NCBI GenBank assembly: GCA_016213625.1
Contig: JACQZZ010000050.1
Coordinates: 1-36,177, forward strand
Length of the DNA stretch: 36,177 nucleotides
Reading direction: 5' to 3'
Origin: Actinomycetota bacterium
GTDB taxonomy: Bacteria > Actinomycetota > Acidimicrobiia > Acidimicrobiales > Ilumatobacteraceae
A program made the translations under genes and the position numbers. The notes beneath the pieces were generated by a model. That model made no database searches. It was not told the origin of the DNA and worked only from the letters and a program-made list of their open reading frames with translations. Positions 9,016-17,419 of the stretch are shown here, piece by piece (position 1 is the stretch's first letter; each line of letters starts with the position of its first letter).

Positions 9016-10379
9016 GCGAGCTCCTCGAACACCGCCGGCAGGTGATCGGCGATGTCGCCGGCGACCATGCCGAACGCGGGCGCTCGTCGGCTGGCTCGGC
9101 CGTGCAGCCACGCGCTGGAGGCCGCCGCGTGGAACGGCGCCATGCCCTGCGCGAGCAGGCCACCGATGATGCCGGCCAACACGTCGCCCGACCCGGCGGT
9201 GGCCAGTCGCTCGTCGCCGGTGGTGATGACCAGCACGCGCCCGTCCGGCTCGGCCACGACGGTGGCCGGGCCCTTCAGCAGCACCACACACCCGGTGTCG
9301 GTGGCGAGACGACGCGCGGCCACGAACCGGTCGGGCGCGGGCGGCGAACCGGTGAGCAGGTGGTACTCACCGTCGTGTGGCGTGAGCACCGTGGGCATCG
9401 TGCGCCGCCGTAGCAGGGCGCCCGCTCCTTCGGCGTTCCACGCCATCGCGAACAGGCCGTCGCCGTCGACCACAGTGGGCACCGACGCCTCCAGCACCAC
9501 GGCTCGGGTCTCCTTCGCCGTGGTGTCGTCGCGGCCGATGCCGGGGCCGATGACGAGCGAGTGGAACCGGTCGAGCGAATCGAGCAGCGCACGCGCCCAC
9601 ACCGGACCCTGCAGCGGGCGCTGCACCACCTCGAGCGAGCTGTCGGTGACCAGACACCCGACGGCCGAGAGCTGCACCATGCCGGCACCGCTGCGCATCG
9701 CCGCGTGCGCGGCCAGGGCCGCGGCACCGGTCATGCCGACGCTGCCGGCCACGATGCGCGTCGCCGCGCGCCACTTGTGTGCCGTGGCCGGACGGTGCGG
9801 CAACCACGACGCCACGTCGCTCTGCTGCACGAGGTGGGCGTGCGCGTGCGCGTGCACCCGCTCGCCGAGACCGATGTCGACCAGCTCGAGGTCGCCCACC
9901 AACTGGCTCCCGGGCGGCATCAGCAGACCGGGCTTGAGCGCCTGGAAGGTCACGGTGTGGTCGGCCGGGAGCACCGGACCCGACGCCGAACCCGTGAGCG
10001 CGTTCACGCCGCTCGGAAGGTCGACTGCCAGCACGCGCGTTCCACCCACGTCGGGTGGGTCCCACCGGCCGTGGAATCCCGTGCCGAAGGCAGCGTCGAT
10101 CACCAGATCGGCCGCGGGAAGCTGACGAGGGCAGTCGGCCACGTCGAACACCCGAACCTTGACGCCGCGATCCACCAACATCCGAGCGGCGACACGCCCG
10201 TCGGCCCCGTTGTTCCCCACGCCGACGATGACATTGACGGTGCGGCCGTAGGTGCCGCCCAACATCCGCATCGCCGCCCGCGCCACGGCCGCGCCGGCGC
10301 GCTCGATGTACTGATCCAACTGGGGCGCGACGGCCAGGTCGACGGCGCGCATTTCCACGGGCGTCACGATCGGCAACAT
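9012..10379 (-). CDS. nnr: Bifunctional NAD(P)H-hydrate epimerase/dehydratase
   Basis: Repairs damaged NAD(P)HX. An N-terminal epimerase domain (about 1-205; VGVGNNGADGRVAARML, DAAFGTGF, AVDLPSGVNA) is fused to a C-terminal ADP-dependent (S)-NAD(P)H-hydrate dehydratase (about 210-455; GPGIGRDD, VDGDGLFA, LTPHDGEYHLL, LKGPATVV, ATAGSGDVLAGIIGG). The 455-residue length is slightly short of the common 480-510. ATG at 10379 is the family-like start (MLPIVTPVEMRAVD), though Met10 could serve; the ribosome-binding site is weak. acpS ends 65 bases upstream; alr overlaps as GTGA. A run of alternating His and Ala (HAHAHAH) near residue 178 links the domains. Confidence 0.95.
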   Translation of the reverse strand: MLPIVTPVEMRAVDLAVAPQLDQYIERAGAAVARAAMRMLGGTYGRTVNVIVGVGNNGADGRVAARMLVDRGVKVRVFDVADCPRQLPAADLVIDAAFGTGFHGRWDPPDVGGTRVLAVDLPSGVNALTGSASGPVLPADHTVTFQALKPGLLMPPGSQLVGDLELVDIGLGERVHAHAHAHLVQQSDVASWLPHRPATAHKWRAATRIVAGSVGMTGAAALAAHAAMRSGAGMVQLSAVGCLVTDSSLEVVQRPLQGPVWARALLDSLDRFHSLVIGPGIGRDDTTAKETRAVVLEASVPTVVDGDGLFAMAWNAEGAGALLRRRTMPTVLTPHDGEYHLLTGSPPAPDRFVAARRLATDTGCVVLLKGPATVVAEPDGRVLVITTGDERLATAGSGDVLAGIIGGLLAQGMAPFHAAASSAWLHGRASRRAPAFGMVAGDIADHLPAVFEELA

Positions 10380-10444
10380 CGAAGGCGAAGCCTACGCCGC
10401 GTGGCCATCACCCGCTCTGGGACCCGATCGGGCACCCGCTCGCG

Positions 10445-10813
10445 TCACTCGGCGACGACGTGTGCCACGGCGACCAGCGCCGAGTGGGTGATGCTCAGGT
10501 GCCACTGGGTGATGCCCCGGTCCACCGCCAGCTCGAGCGCCCGCCCGGTGATGGCGAGTGACGGCGCACCCGACTCGGCGCGGGTGACCCACACCTCGTG
10601 GAACCCGAACGCGCCCAACCCCAACCCCATCGCCTTCATCACGGCCTCGCGTGCGGCGAAGCGAGCCGCCAGCGACGGCACGGGATCCACCTTCGGGGCC
10701 ACGTAGGCGAGCTCTTCCTCGGTGAACAGCCGCTCGCGCATCGACGGCGTGCGCGACAACGACGTGCGGAAACGTTCGATGTCGACCGCATCGACACCGA
10801 CGCCCTTGATCAT
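10445..10813 (-). CDS. acpS: Holo-[acyl-carrier-protein] synthase
   Basis: Transfers 4-phosphopantetheine from coenzyme A to the serine of acyl carrier protein. The 122-residue product has the Mg-binding GVGVDAVDIERF (4-15) and FAAREAVMKAMG (the FxxxEAxxKA signature, about 52-63), and ends SITHSALVAVAHVVAE. Standard AcpS length. ATG at 10813 overlaps the stop of the GlmS-like gene as ATGA, so translational coupling is likely. A hairpin or start-linked promoter is not apparent in the 65 bases separating it from nnr. Confidence 0.95.
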   Translation of the reverse strand: MIKGVGVDAVDIERFRTSLSRTPSMRERLFTEEELAYVAPKVDPVPSLAARFAAREAVMKAMGLGLGAFGFHEVWVTRAESGAPSLAITGRALELAVDRGITQWHLSITHSALVAVAHVVAE

Positions 10814-13800
10814 CGGGTGCGCCAGTGATCGGCGGCGTCGGTGATGGGAAGGATGAGGAGGTCGGCCACCGACAGGTCGGCGAGCAGGTCGTCGCGGAAG
10901 CTGCCCTCGGTCTCCGTCACCCAGTAGACCAGGCGGTCGTACCGGCGGTCGTACCCCTGCAGCACGCCGCGCACGGTGGCGGCGGGCAGGCGGTCGTGGA
11001 ACCGCACGTGCAGCAGCGTGATGCCGGTGCACGTGCCACCCTTCACCTCTGGCACGAACAGGACCGTGCGGCCGTCGCTGCGGCCACGGGCCACCAGCAC
11101 TTCCTTCTCGCTGGCCACGCGCCGCTTGGTGCCGCGCAGCTGCGAGTTGGTCTCCACGCGGCTCGGCACCTCCAACGACAGGCCACCGCGATCGACGATG
11201 GAGATGGTGGCGTCGTGCGCCGGGTCGCCCTCGATGGCGTAGCGGGTGTAGCCCACCACCGCGTCGACCGCGGGGTCGAGGTCGGCGAGCACCTTCAGGG
11301 TGCGATAGCTGAGGCGGTCGCGACCGGCACCGGCGTGCAGCAGCTCCTGCACGAGTGCCCGGTCGAGCACGCCCTCGTCGTTGCGGCTGATGCCCACGGT
11401 GACGGTCTTCGCCTGGTGCTTGATGGCGTCGACCGGACGGGTGAGCTCCTCGATGGCTCGGGTGAGCGCGGCGGTGAGGTCGTCGACCACGACGCCCGGC
11501 GTGGCGATCTTGCCCGTGGCCCGCTGGTACGCCTCGAGCGGCGACTCGCTGGTGATGTCGCGCAGCAGACCGACCAGGCGGACGGCGGTGGATGCTTCCA
11601 GATGGCCGTCGTAGCCGCCGGCGCGCAGACCGTCGAGGAACTTCTCGGCGTGTGCCACGACCCCGGCGCGCACCTCGCCGAGCACGGTGTCGCCGTGATC
11701 GGTGCGGGTGAGTGCGTGCTCGATGACCTCTCGTGCCTCGCGCAGCGGACGCGCCGATGCGTCGATGGCCAGCGCTGCCTCGTACCCGAACAGATGGCCG
11801 GTCATCGCCGACAGCACGAACGCGAGCGACGAGTCGACCGACGGCACGGTGAGCACCGCTGCCGCGCTGGCGAACCGTTCGTCGGCATCCGTGGCCACGA
11901 CGATGGGGGTGGCCTTGTGGGCCTTGTAGATGGCGACTTCCTTCGCCACGTCGTCGGCGGTGCCACCCACGAGGCCGGCGGCACACACCAGGATGAGCGG
12001 TTCGCTCGACAGGTCGATGTGCTTCTTGTCCTCGGTGACGTCGCAGGCGATGCTCTTGTAGCAGAGCTCGCTGAGCTTGATCCGAACCTCTTCGGCCGCC
12101 ACCGTGTTGGGCCCGTTGCCGACGATGGCCCAGTAGCGCTTGGAGGGGGCGAACCGGCGAGCCGCGTCGGCGATCGCCGGGCGGTTGGCGATGACCTCGG
12201 TCATCGCGTCGGGCAGCGTGCGCAACGAGGTGAGCAGCTCGTGGCGACGGTGGGGCGAGCCCGCGCCGGCGGCCTCGGAGATCGCGCAGGCGAGCAACAC
12301 GCCGGCGGCTACCTGGGCGTAGAAGGCCTTGGTACTGGCGACGCTCATCTCCACGTCGCGACCGTCGCTGGTGTACATCACGCCGTCGGCCTTGTCGGTG
12401 AGGTCGCTGTTGCGACGGTTCACGATGGCGAGCACCGATGCACCGCGCCCACGGGCCAGGTCGACCGTGCGGTTCGTGTCGGTGGTGGTGCCGCTCTGGC
12501 TGACGGCGACGACGAGCGTGTCGGCCATGTCGAGGCGCAGGTTGAACCCCGACAACTCGGTGGCCGTGATGGCGTCGACGTCGAGCGAGCCGCCGAAGAG
12601 GTCGTCGAGCACGGCGGCCATGCTGCTGCCCGCCACGAACGCGGTGCCCTGGCCGATGACGCGCACCTTGGAGATCTCGCCGTTGCCCAGGCGCCGCACC
12701 ACATCGGAGGGCAGCGCGCGTTCGCCCACCTCGGCACGCAGGCCCTGCGGCGTGTCGACGATGCGACCGCGGAGGGTCTTGCGGAAGCTGTTCGGCGCCT
12801 CGGTGATCTCCTTCAGCAGGAAGTGGGGCGCATCGCCGCGATCGATGTCGCGGGTGGTGACCTGTGCGGTGACGACTTCTCTGTCGTCCACCGGGAGCTC
12901 GCTGCCGTCGTACGCCCGGCGCCGCACCCCGGCGAGCGTGCCGGCGTGCGCGCCGTCGAGCACGAACACCTGGCCGCGGCTGCCGCTGGGCGATGCGGTC
13001 TCGCCATCGACGCGCAGGTAGTGCGGGGTCTCCTCGACCACGCCGTACGGCTCGCTGGCCACGATGAACAGATCCTCCGCGAGGCCCACGTACAGCGCCT
13101 GACCACTGCCACGCAGCGCGAGGTACACCTCGTCGGGGCGATCGGCGGCCTGCGCGCCGATGGCAACGCTGCCCTCGAACTCGGCGACGGTGCGACGGAA
13201 CGCCTCACCGAGATCGCCGTGCGAGTGCTCGGCGTGCAACGCCATGACGGCCGGGATGACCTTGGCGTCGGTGGTGATGGGCCCGGGGATGCGCAAGCCG
13301 TGGTTGACCTTGATGTCGGCGTGGTTGTCGACGTCGCCGTTCAACACCGCCACCGTGTACGGGCCGTCGGCGCCCATCGACTGCTCGGCCTGCTCGCCGT
13401 TCACCGGGTGGCAGTTGGGTTCGCTGATGATGCCGACACTGGCCCAGCGGGTGTGACCCAACACCGACACGCGGGCCGTCGGCGAGGTGAGCGCCAAGCG
13501 CAGCAGGTCGTCGGCGTGAACGGCCGCGCGCAATGCCTTCACGTTGTCGCCCAGCTCACCGATCTCCGCTGCGGCCTTGTAGACGAAGCTGACGCTCGGG
13601 CCGGCCAACCGCACCGAGCCGCTCTGGAACAGGGGGTCGGTGGTGCGGCGAGCGAGCAGGGCCACCACGGCAGGATCCGACGGGTCGATGCCGTGGTGCC
13701 ACACGAACACGTGCACGCCAGCGCTGTCGCGGCCACGCACCTCCATGCGGTCGATGGCCGACAGCGCCTGCTGGATGGCCAGGTAGCCGGCAACGGCCGC

Positions 13801-14205
13801 GGCACCGGCATCACGGCCGGCGAAGTCGTTCACGGCATCGGCAGTGCGCAGGCGATCTCGGCGAACGGCCCACGCCGCGTCGCGGATGGCCAGCAGTTCG
13901 GAGTTGGCGGCCTCGATGTCGTCGGCCACCATGCCGACCGCCATCTCGAGCTCGTGCTCGCGGGAGGCGACGCGTGCATCGATCTGGTCGAGCCGAGCGG
14001 TGATGCCGGCGATCAGTTCGTGTCGGCCGACGAGGGCCAACGTGCCGGGCACACCGTGCAGCAGGCGGTCCACCTCGGCCACCACCACGGCCGCGTCGGC
14101 GAGCGAGTCTGCCGCCACCGCCCGGTCGAGCAGGGCCAGCAGATCCGGGGCCTCGGGCACCGACCGCTGGGACGGACGGGACACGATCGCGACGATGCCA
14201 CACAT
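10810..14205 (-). CDS. Giant GlmS-like glutamine-fructose-6-phosphate aminotransferase
   Basis: Predicted to make glucosamine-6-phosphate for UDP-GlcNAc, but at 1131 residues it is nearly twice normal GlmS (about 610). Seen: Cys2 nucleophile in MCGIVAI; about 130 residues of helical insertion (25-155) before RGRDSAG (157-163; usually RGYDSAG); GHTRWASVG (250-258); VLNGDVDNH (287-295); KEITEAPNSFRKTLRGRI (465-482); first SIS domain with SQSGTTTDT (569-577) and VASTKAF (622-628); second SIS domain with Glu713 and His729, spaced 16 apart exactly as Glu488 and His504 in E. coli. The usual terminal lysine motif (PRNLAKSV) aligns with PLREAREV, placing Arg825 at the lysine. About 300 residues of unknown C-terminal domain follow. 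It lies between glmM and acpS. A TAACCT box ends seven bases before the ATG and no clear Shine-Dalgarno is present, so a leaderless transcript is possible. Confidence 0.9.
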   Translation of the reverse strand: MCGIVAIVSRPSQRSVPEAPDLLALLDRAVAADSLADAAVVVAEVDRLLHGVPGTLALVGRHELIAGITARLDQIDARVASREHELEMAVGMVADDIEAANSELLAIRDAAWAVRRDRLRTADAVNDFAGRDAGAAAVAGYLAIQQALSAIDRMEVRGRDSAGVHVFVWHHGIDPSDPAVVALLARRTTDPLFQSGSVRLAGPSVSFVYKAAAEIGELGDNVKALRAAVHADDLLRLALTSPTARVSVLGHTRWASVGIISEPNCHPVNGEQAEQSMGADGPYTVAVLNGDVDNHADIKVNHGLRIPGPITTDAKVIPAVMALHAEHSHGDLGEAFRRTVAEFEGSVAIGAQAADRPDEVYLALRGSGQALYVGLAEDLFIVASEPYGVVEETPHYLRVDGETASPSGSRGQVFVLDGAHAGTLAGVRRRAYDGSELPVDDREVVTAQVTTRDIDRGDAPHFLLKEITEAPNSFRKTLRGRIVDTPQGLRAEVGERALPSDVVRRLGNGEISKVRVIGQGTAFVAGSSMAAVLDDLFGGSLDVDAITATELSGFNLRLDMADTLVVAVSQSGTTTDTNRTVDLARGRGASVLAIVNRRNSDLTDKADGVMYTSDGRDVEMSVASTKAFYAQVAAGVLLACAISEAAGAGSPHRRHELLTSLRTLPDAMTEVIANRPAIADAARRFAPSKRYWAIVGNGPNTVAAEEVRIKLSELCYKSIACDVTEDKKHIDLSSEPLILVCAAGLVGGTADDVAKEVAIYKAHKATPIVVATDADERFASAAAVLTVPSVDSSLAFVLSAMTGHLFGYEAALAIDASARPLREAREVIEHALTRTDHGDTVLGEVRAGVVAHAEKFLDGLRAGGYDGHLEASTAVRLVGLLRDITSESPLEAYQRATGKIATPGVVVDDLTAALTRAIEELTRPVDAIKHQAKTVTVGISRNDEGVLDRALVQELLHAGAGRDRLSYRTLKVLADLDPAVDAVVGYTRYAIEGDPAHDATISIVDRGGLSLEVPSRVETNSQLRGTKRRVASEKEVLVARGRSDGRTVLFVPEVKGGTCTGITLLHVRFHDRLPAATVRGVLQGYDRRYDRLVYWVTETEGSFRDDLLADLSVADLLILPITDAADHWRTR

Positions 14206-14281
14206 GCCTCACAGGTTACCGAGGGGCAAGGTTGGGTATCGGTCAGGGTCTGTTCGGCCAACGATCGAGAAGTCGCGCCCG

Positions 14282-15580
14282 TCAGCCGAAGCGGGTGTGG
14301 ACCACGGCGGCGAGGCCGTCGGCCACGGCTCGGGCGAGGTGGTCGGTGGCCGCTTCCACCATCACGCGGATGAGCGGCTCGGTGCCGCTGGCCCGGATGA
14401 GGATGCGACCGTCGCCACCGAGCGCCTGTTCGGCCTCTGCGATCTCGGCCGCCAGTTCGTCGGCAGCTCGCGGGTGACGGTCGGCCACCTTCACGTTCAC
14501 CAGCACCTGCGGGTAACCGGTCATCACCTCACCGGCGAGGTCGGCGAGGGTGCGATGGTGACCGTGCACGTACTCGGCGAGACGCAGGCCGGCGAGCAGC
14601 CCGTCGCCCGTGGTGGCCACGTCGCGGTAGATGATGTGACCGCTCTGTTCGCCACCGATGCTGAACCCGCCCTGGTCGAGCGCCTCCAGCACGTAGCGGT
14701 CGCCCACGCCCGTGGTGACCACGTGCACTCCGGCGGCCGCCATCGCCTTGTGGAAGCCGAGGTTGCTCATCACCGTGACGACGACGGTGTCGTGATGCAA
14801 CGCGCCCTCCTCGCGCAGTTGCAGCGCCGCCAGCGCGATGAGTCGGTCGCCGTCGACCGTGCGGCCCAGGTGGTCGACCGCGATGACCCGATCCCCGTCG
14901 CCGTCGAACGCCAGGCCCAGCGTGGCGCCGTGCTCCACCACCGCGACCGCGAGCGACTCGGTGTGTGTGGCCCCACAGTGATCGTTGATGTTGCGGCCGT
15001 CGGGCTGCGCGTGGATGACCACGGCATCGGCTCCCAGCGCCGTGAACACGGCGGGTGCCACCTGGCTCATCGCCCCGTTGGCGCAGTCGAGCACCACCCG
15101 CAACCCACGGAGCGAGCCGTGACGGTCGACCAGGTGCAGCACATAGCGATCGCGTTCGTCGAGCACCAAGGGCTCGACCGGCGGGCAGGGCTGATGGAGA
15201 TCGATGGCCCCCTCGATGGCACGCTCGACCTCGTCGACCAGCTTCACACCGCCGGCGCCGAAGATCTTCACCCCGTTGTCGTGCCACGGGTTGTGCGAGG
15301 CCGTGATCATGGCGGCCGGGCAGTCGTGCTGCGCGGCGAGCCACGCCAGCGCCGGCGTGGGCAGCACGCCCACCGACACCGGCTGCGCACCACCGGCTGC
15401 CAGACCGGCCACCACCGCGGCCTCCAGCGCAGGGCCGGACTCGCGGGTGTCACGACCGATGAGCCAGCGACCACCACCCAGCACCTGAGCCGCGGCCCTG
15501 CCCAGGGCGGCGGCGTACTCGGTGGTGAGCTCGGTGAGCGCCACGCCGCGCACACCGTCGGTGCCGAACTTCAGGGTCAC
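14282..15580 (-). CDS. glmM: Phosphoglucosamine mutase
   Basis: Converts glucosamine-6-phosphate to glucosamine-1-phosphate, the step after GlmS on the way to UDP-GlcNAc. The 432-residue protein has all alpha-D-phosphohexomutase motifs: the phosphoserine loop TASHNP with Ser95, Mg-binding DGDGDR (226-231), sugar-binding GGEQSGH, and phosphate-binding RASGTEPLIRVM near the C-terminus. GTG at 15580 gives the family start MTLKFGTDGVRG. It is separated from rpsI by a strong terminator, so it probably has its own promoter or depends on read-through. The GlmS-like gene starts 76 bases downstream, completing the pathway pair. Confidence 0.96.
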   Translation of the reverse strand: MTLKFGTDGVRGVALTELTTEYAAALGRAAAQVLGGGRWLIGRDTRESGPALEAAVVAGLAAGGAQPVSVGVLPTPALAWLAAQHDCPAAMITASHNPWHDNGVKIFGAGGVKLVDEVERAIEGAIDLHQPCPPVEPLVLDERDRYVLHLVDRHGSLRGLRVVLDCANGAMSQVAPAVFTALGADAVVIHAQPDGRNINDHCGATHTESLAVAVVEHGATLGLAFDGDGDRVIAVDHLGRTVDGDRLIALAALQLREEGALHHDTVVVTVMSNLGFHKAMAAAGVHVVTTGVGDRYVLEALDQGGFSIGGEQSGHIIYRDVATTGDGLLAGLRLAEYVHGHHRTLADLAGEVMTGYPQVLVNVKVADRHPRAADELAAEIAEAEQALGGDGRILIRASGTEPLIRVMVEAATDHLARAVADGLAAVVHTRFG

Positions 15581-15599
15581 GTGGAATCCGTTCTCTGTC

Positions 15600-15639
15600 C
15601 AAAACGCACGAACGCCCCCGGCGGAGCCGAGGGCGTTCG
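15600..15639 (-). terminator. Rho-independent terminator after rplM-rpsI
   Basis: Perfect 9-base arms CGAACGCCC (15609-15617) and GGGCGTTCG (15631-15639) with an inner GGC/GCC pairing. On the minus strand the stem is followed by TGCGTTTTGG, a short T-run. It ends the ribosomal-protein pair and insulates glmM. Confidence 0.85.
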
Positions 15640-15652
15640 AGCAACGCTGGGA

Positions 15653-16048
15653 TCAGCGCTTCGTGTACTGCTTGGCCTTGCGGGCCTTGACGAGACCGTA
15701 CTTCTTGCTCTCCTTGCGACGGGGGTCGCGGGTGAGCAGGCCGGCCTTCTTCAGCGCCGGGCGGGCATCGGGGTCGAGCTCGACGAGCGACCGGGCGATG
15801 GCCATGCGCAGGGCGCCGGCCTGACCGGTGACGCCGCCCCCGTGCAGGGTGGCATCCACGTCGTACGCCTCTTCGGCGTCGACGACGCGCAGCGCCTCGG
15901 TGACGATCATGCGCTGCATGGCCGTGGGGAAGTACTGATCGAACGCCTTGCCGTTGATGGTGTGGACGCCGGTGCCGGGGCGCAGACGAGCGCGGGCAAC
16001 AGCCTCCTTACGACGGCCGGTGGTCTGGGTGAGCGGCTTGGTGGCCAT
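15653..16048 (-). CDS. rpsI: 30S ribosomal protein S9
   Basis: Small-subunit protein whose C-terminal tail reaches the P-site tRNA. The 131-residue product has the S9 core TGRRKEAVARARLRPGTG (10-27), GGGVTGQAGALRMAIARSLV, and the invariant basic tail ending KKYGLVKARKAKQYTKR. It follows rplM by 27 bases, with a terminator directly after it. The usual partner order (rplM-rpsI) is kept. Confidence 0.98.
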   Translation of the reverse strand: MATKPLTQTTGRRKEAVARARLRPGTGVHTINGKAFDQYFPTAMQRMIVTEALRVVDAEEAYDVDATLHGGGVTGQAGALRMAIARSLVELDPDARPALKKAGLLTRDPRRKESKKYGLVKARKAKQYTKR

Positions 16049-16075
16049 GAACGTCTACCTTCTTGCCTTTGGTGC

Positions 16076-16525
16076 TCAGCGGGCCTTGGCCGCGGGAATC
16101 TCGAGGACGACAGGGTTCTGCGCGGCGTGCGGGTGCTCGGGACCTGCGTAGACCTTGAGCTTCTTGATCTGCTGACGGCCGAGCGGGCCGTGGGGCAGCA
16201 TGCCCTTGATGCTGCCGCGGATGGCTTCTGCCGCGTTGCGGTTCAAGAGGTTCGAGTACGTCTCGCTCTTGATGCCGCCGGGGTAACCGGTGTGACGCCA
16301 CACCTGCTTCTGACCGGCCTTGCCCTTGGTGAGCACGACCTTGTCGGCGTTGATGATGACGACATGATCGCCCGTGTCGATGTGGGGGGCGAAGATCGGC
16401 TTGTGCTTGCCGCGCAGGATGCGAGCGGCTTCGGTGCACAGACGACCGAGCACCATGCCCTCGGCGTCGATGACGTGCCAGGCGCGTGTGATCTCGCTGG
16501 CCTTCGGTGAATACGTGGTGCTCAT
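16076..16525 (-). CDS. rplM: 50S ribosomal protein L13
   Basis: Early-assembling large-subunit protein. The 149-residue product shows [45 protein letters not shown] and the strongly conserved GYPGG and [21 protein letters not shown] segments. ATG at 16525 is preferred over one six codons upstream: GAAGG lies seven bases before it and MSTTYSPKA fits actinobacterial L13. Its own promoter is predicted at 16581-16610, making rplM-rpsI a two-gene unit that ends at the terminator before glmM. Confidence 0.98.
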   Translation of the reverse strand: MSTTYSPKASEITRAWHVIDAEGMVLGRLCTEAARILRGKHKPIFAPHIDTGDHVVIINADKVVLTKGKAGQKQVWRHTGYPGGIKSETYSNLLNRNAAEAIRGSIKGMLPHGPLGRQQIKKLKVYAGPEHPHAAQNPVVLEIPAAKAR

Positions 16526-16580
16526 CAGGAAACCTTCGAACATGCGGGCCGACCCAAGGGCGGCTCCGAGGAACCGTGCA

Positions 16581-16610
16581 ATGATACGGGCTTCGCGCGT
16601 GGAACGACAA
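16581..16610 (-). promoter_or_regulatory. Predicted promoter of rplM-rpsI
   Basis: On the minus strand -35 TTGTCG (16605-16610) and -10 TATCAT (16581-16586) are 18 bases apart, leaving a leader of about 50 bases before rplM. It lies just after the truA stop. Confidence 0.6.
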
Positions 16611-16639
16611 TCGACCTGGCCAGGAACCGCGCGAAAACC

Positions 16640-17410
16640 CTAGGGATAGCCGACTTCCCAGAGCACCAGGCCCTGCGGCGGGGCCACCGTGCTGGCGGCC
16701 TGGCGGTCGCCGCGGAGCAGGATCGACCGCATCTCACCGGCGTGGATGCGCCCGAGACCGATGTCGACCATGGTCCCCACCAGCGACCGGACCATCTGAT
16801 GGCAGAACGCGTTGGCGCGGATCTCGAAGCGGAGCAGCCCCGGATGGTCGTCGGAGACAGCCCGCCACTGAGCACTCAGCACTCGCCGAGTCATCGACGG
16901 CGGTGTCGCACCTTCGACGACCTTGGGTCGTCGGCAGAACGACGAGAAGTCGTGCTCGCCGATGATGGGGTCGCACGCCAACTGCATGGCCCACAGCTGC
17001 AGCGGCTGCGGCACGTGCCACGATGTCGCCGCCAGGAGCGGATTGGGGACTCGGTCGTTGACGACGTGGTAGCGGTAGTGACGCCAGGATGCGCTGTACC
17101 GGGCGTTGAACTCGGGGTCTTCGGTCCACGAGGCGTCGCGTACGGCGATCATGGGCCCGCACATTCGATTGATGCGGTGCTGCAGATCGCCGAGGTCGGT
17201 GTCGTCGGGCAGATCCAGGCTCACCACCTGACCCCACCCGTGCACCCCGGTGTCGGTGCGACCCGCACCCACAGGGTTCACCGGCTGGCGGACCACGCGC
17301 TCGAGGGCCGAGCGCAACTCGCCCATCACCGTGCGCACCCGCTCGCTCTCGGCGAAGCCGTGGAACTCGGTGCCCAGGTAGGCCACTGTCATGCGAGCTC
17401 GCCGCGACAT
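16640..17410 (-). CDS. truA: tRNA pseudouridine(38-40) synthase TruA
   Basis: Isomerises uridines 38-40 in the tRNA anticodon arm to pseudouridine. The 256-residue protein has the catalytic aspartate in GAGRTDTGVHGWGQVVS (about 48-64), FNARYSASWRHYRYHV (the RxYxY region), HDFSSFCR and the C-terminal FCHQMVRSLVGTMVDIG. ATG at 17410 gives MSRRARMTVAYLG; Met7 at 17392 is an alternative. It starts nine bases after the dacB stop, so the two are probably co-transcribed. rplM follows with its own promoter. The rplQ-truA-rplM-rpsI order known from actinobacteria is interrupted here by dacB and the HD gene. Confidence 0.96.
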   Translation of the reverse strand: MSRRARMTVAYLGTEFHGFAESERVRTVMGELRSALERVVRQPVNPVGAGRTDTGVHGWGQVVSLDLPDDTDLGDLQHRINRMCGPMIAVRDASWTEDPEFNARYSASWRHYRYHVVNDRVPNPLLAATSWHVPQPLQLWAMQLACDPIIGEHDFSSFCRRPKVVEGATPPSMTRRVLSAQWRAVSDDHPGLLRFEIRANAFCHQMVRSLVGTMVDIGLGRIHAGEMRSILLRGDRQAASTVAPPQGLVLWEVGYP

Positions 17411-17419
17411 CGGATCAGC

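Noticed and set aside
10825..14373. A 1182-codon open frame on the + strand opposite the GlmS-like gene
   Set aside because: Mirror frame of a high-GC gene; His/Gly/Val/Arg-rich without any family motif, while the minus strand has full GlmS signatures.
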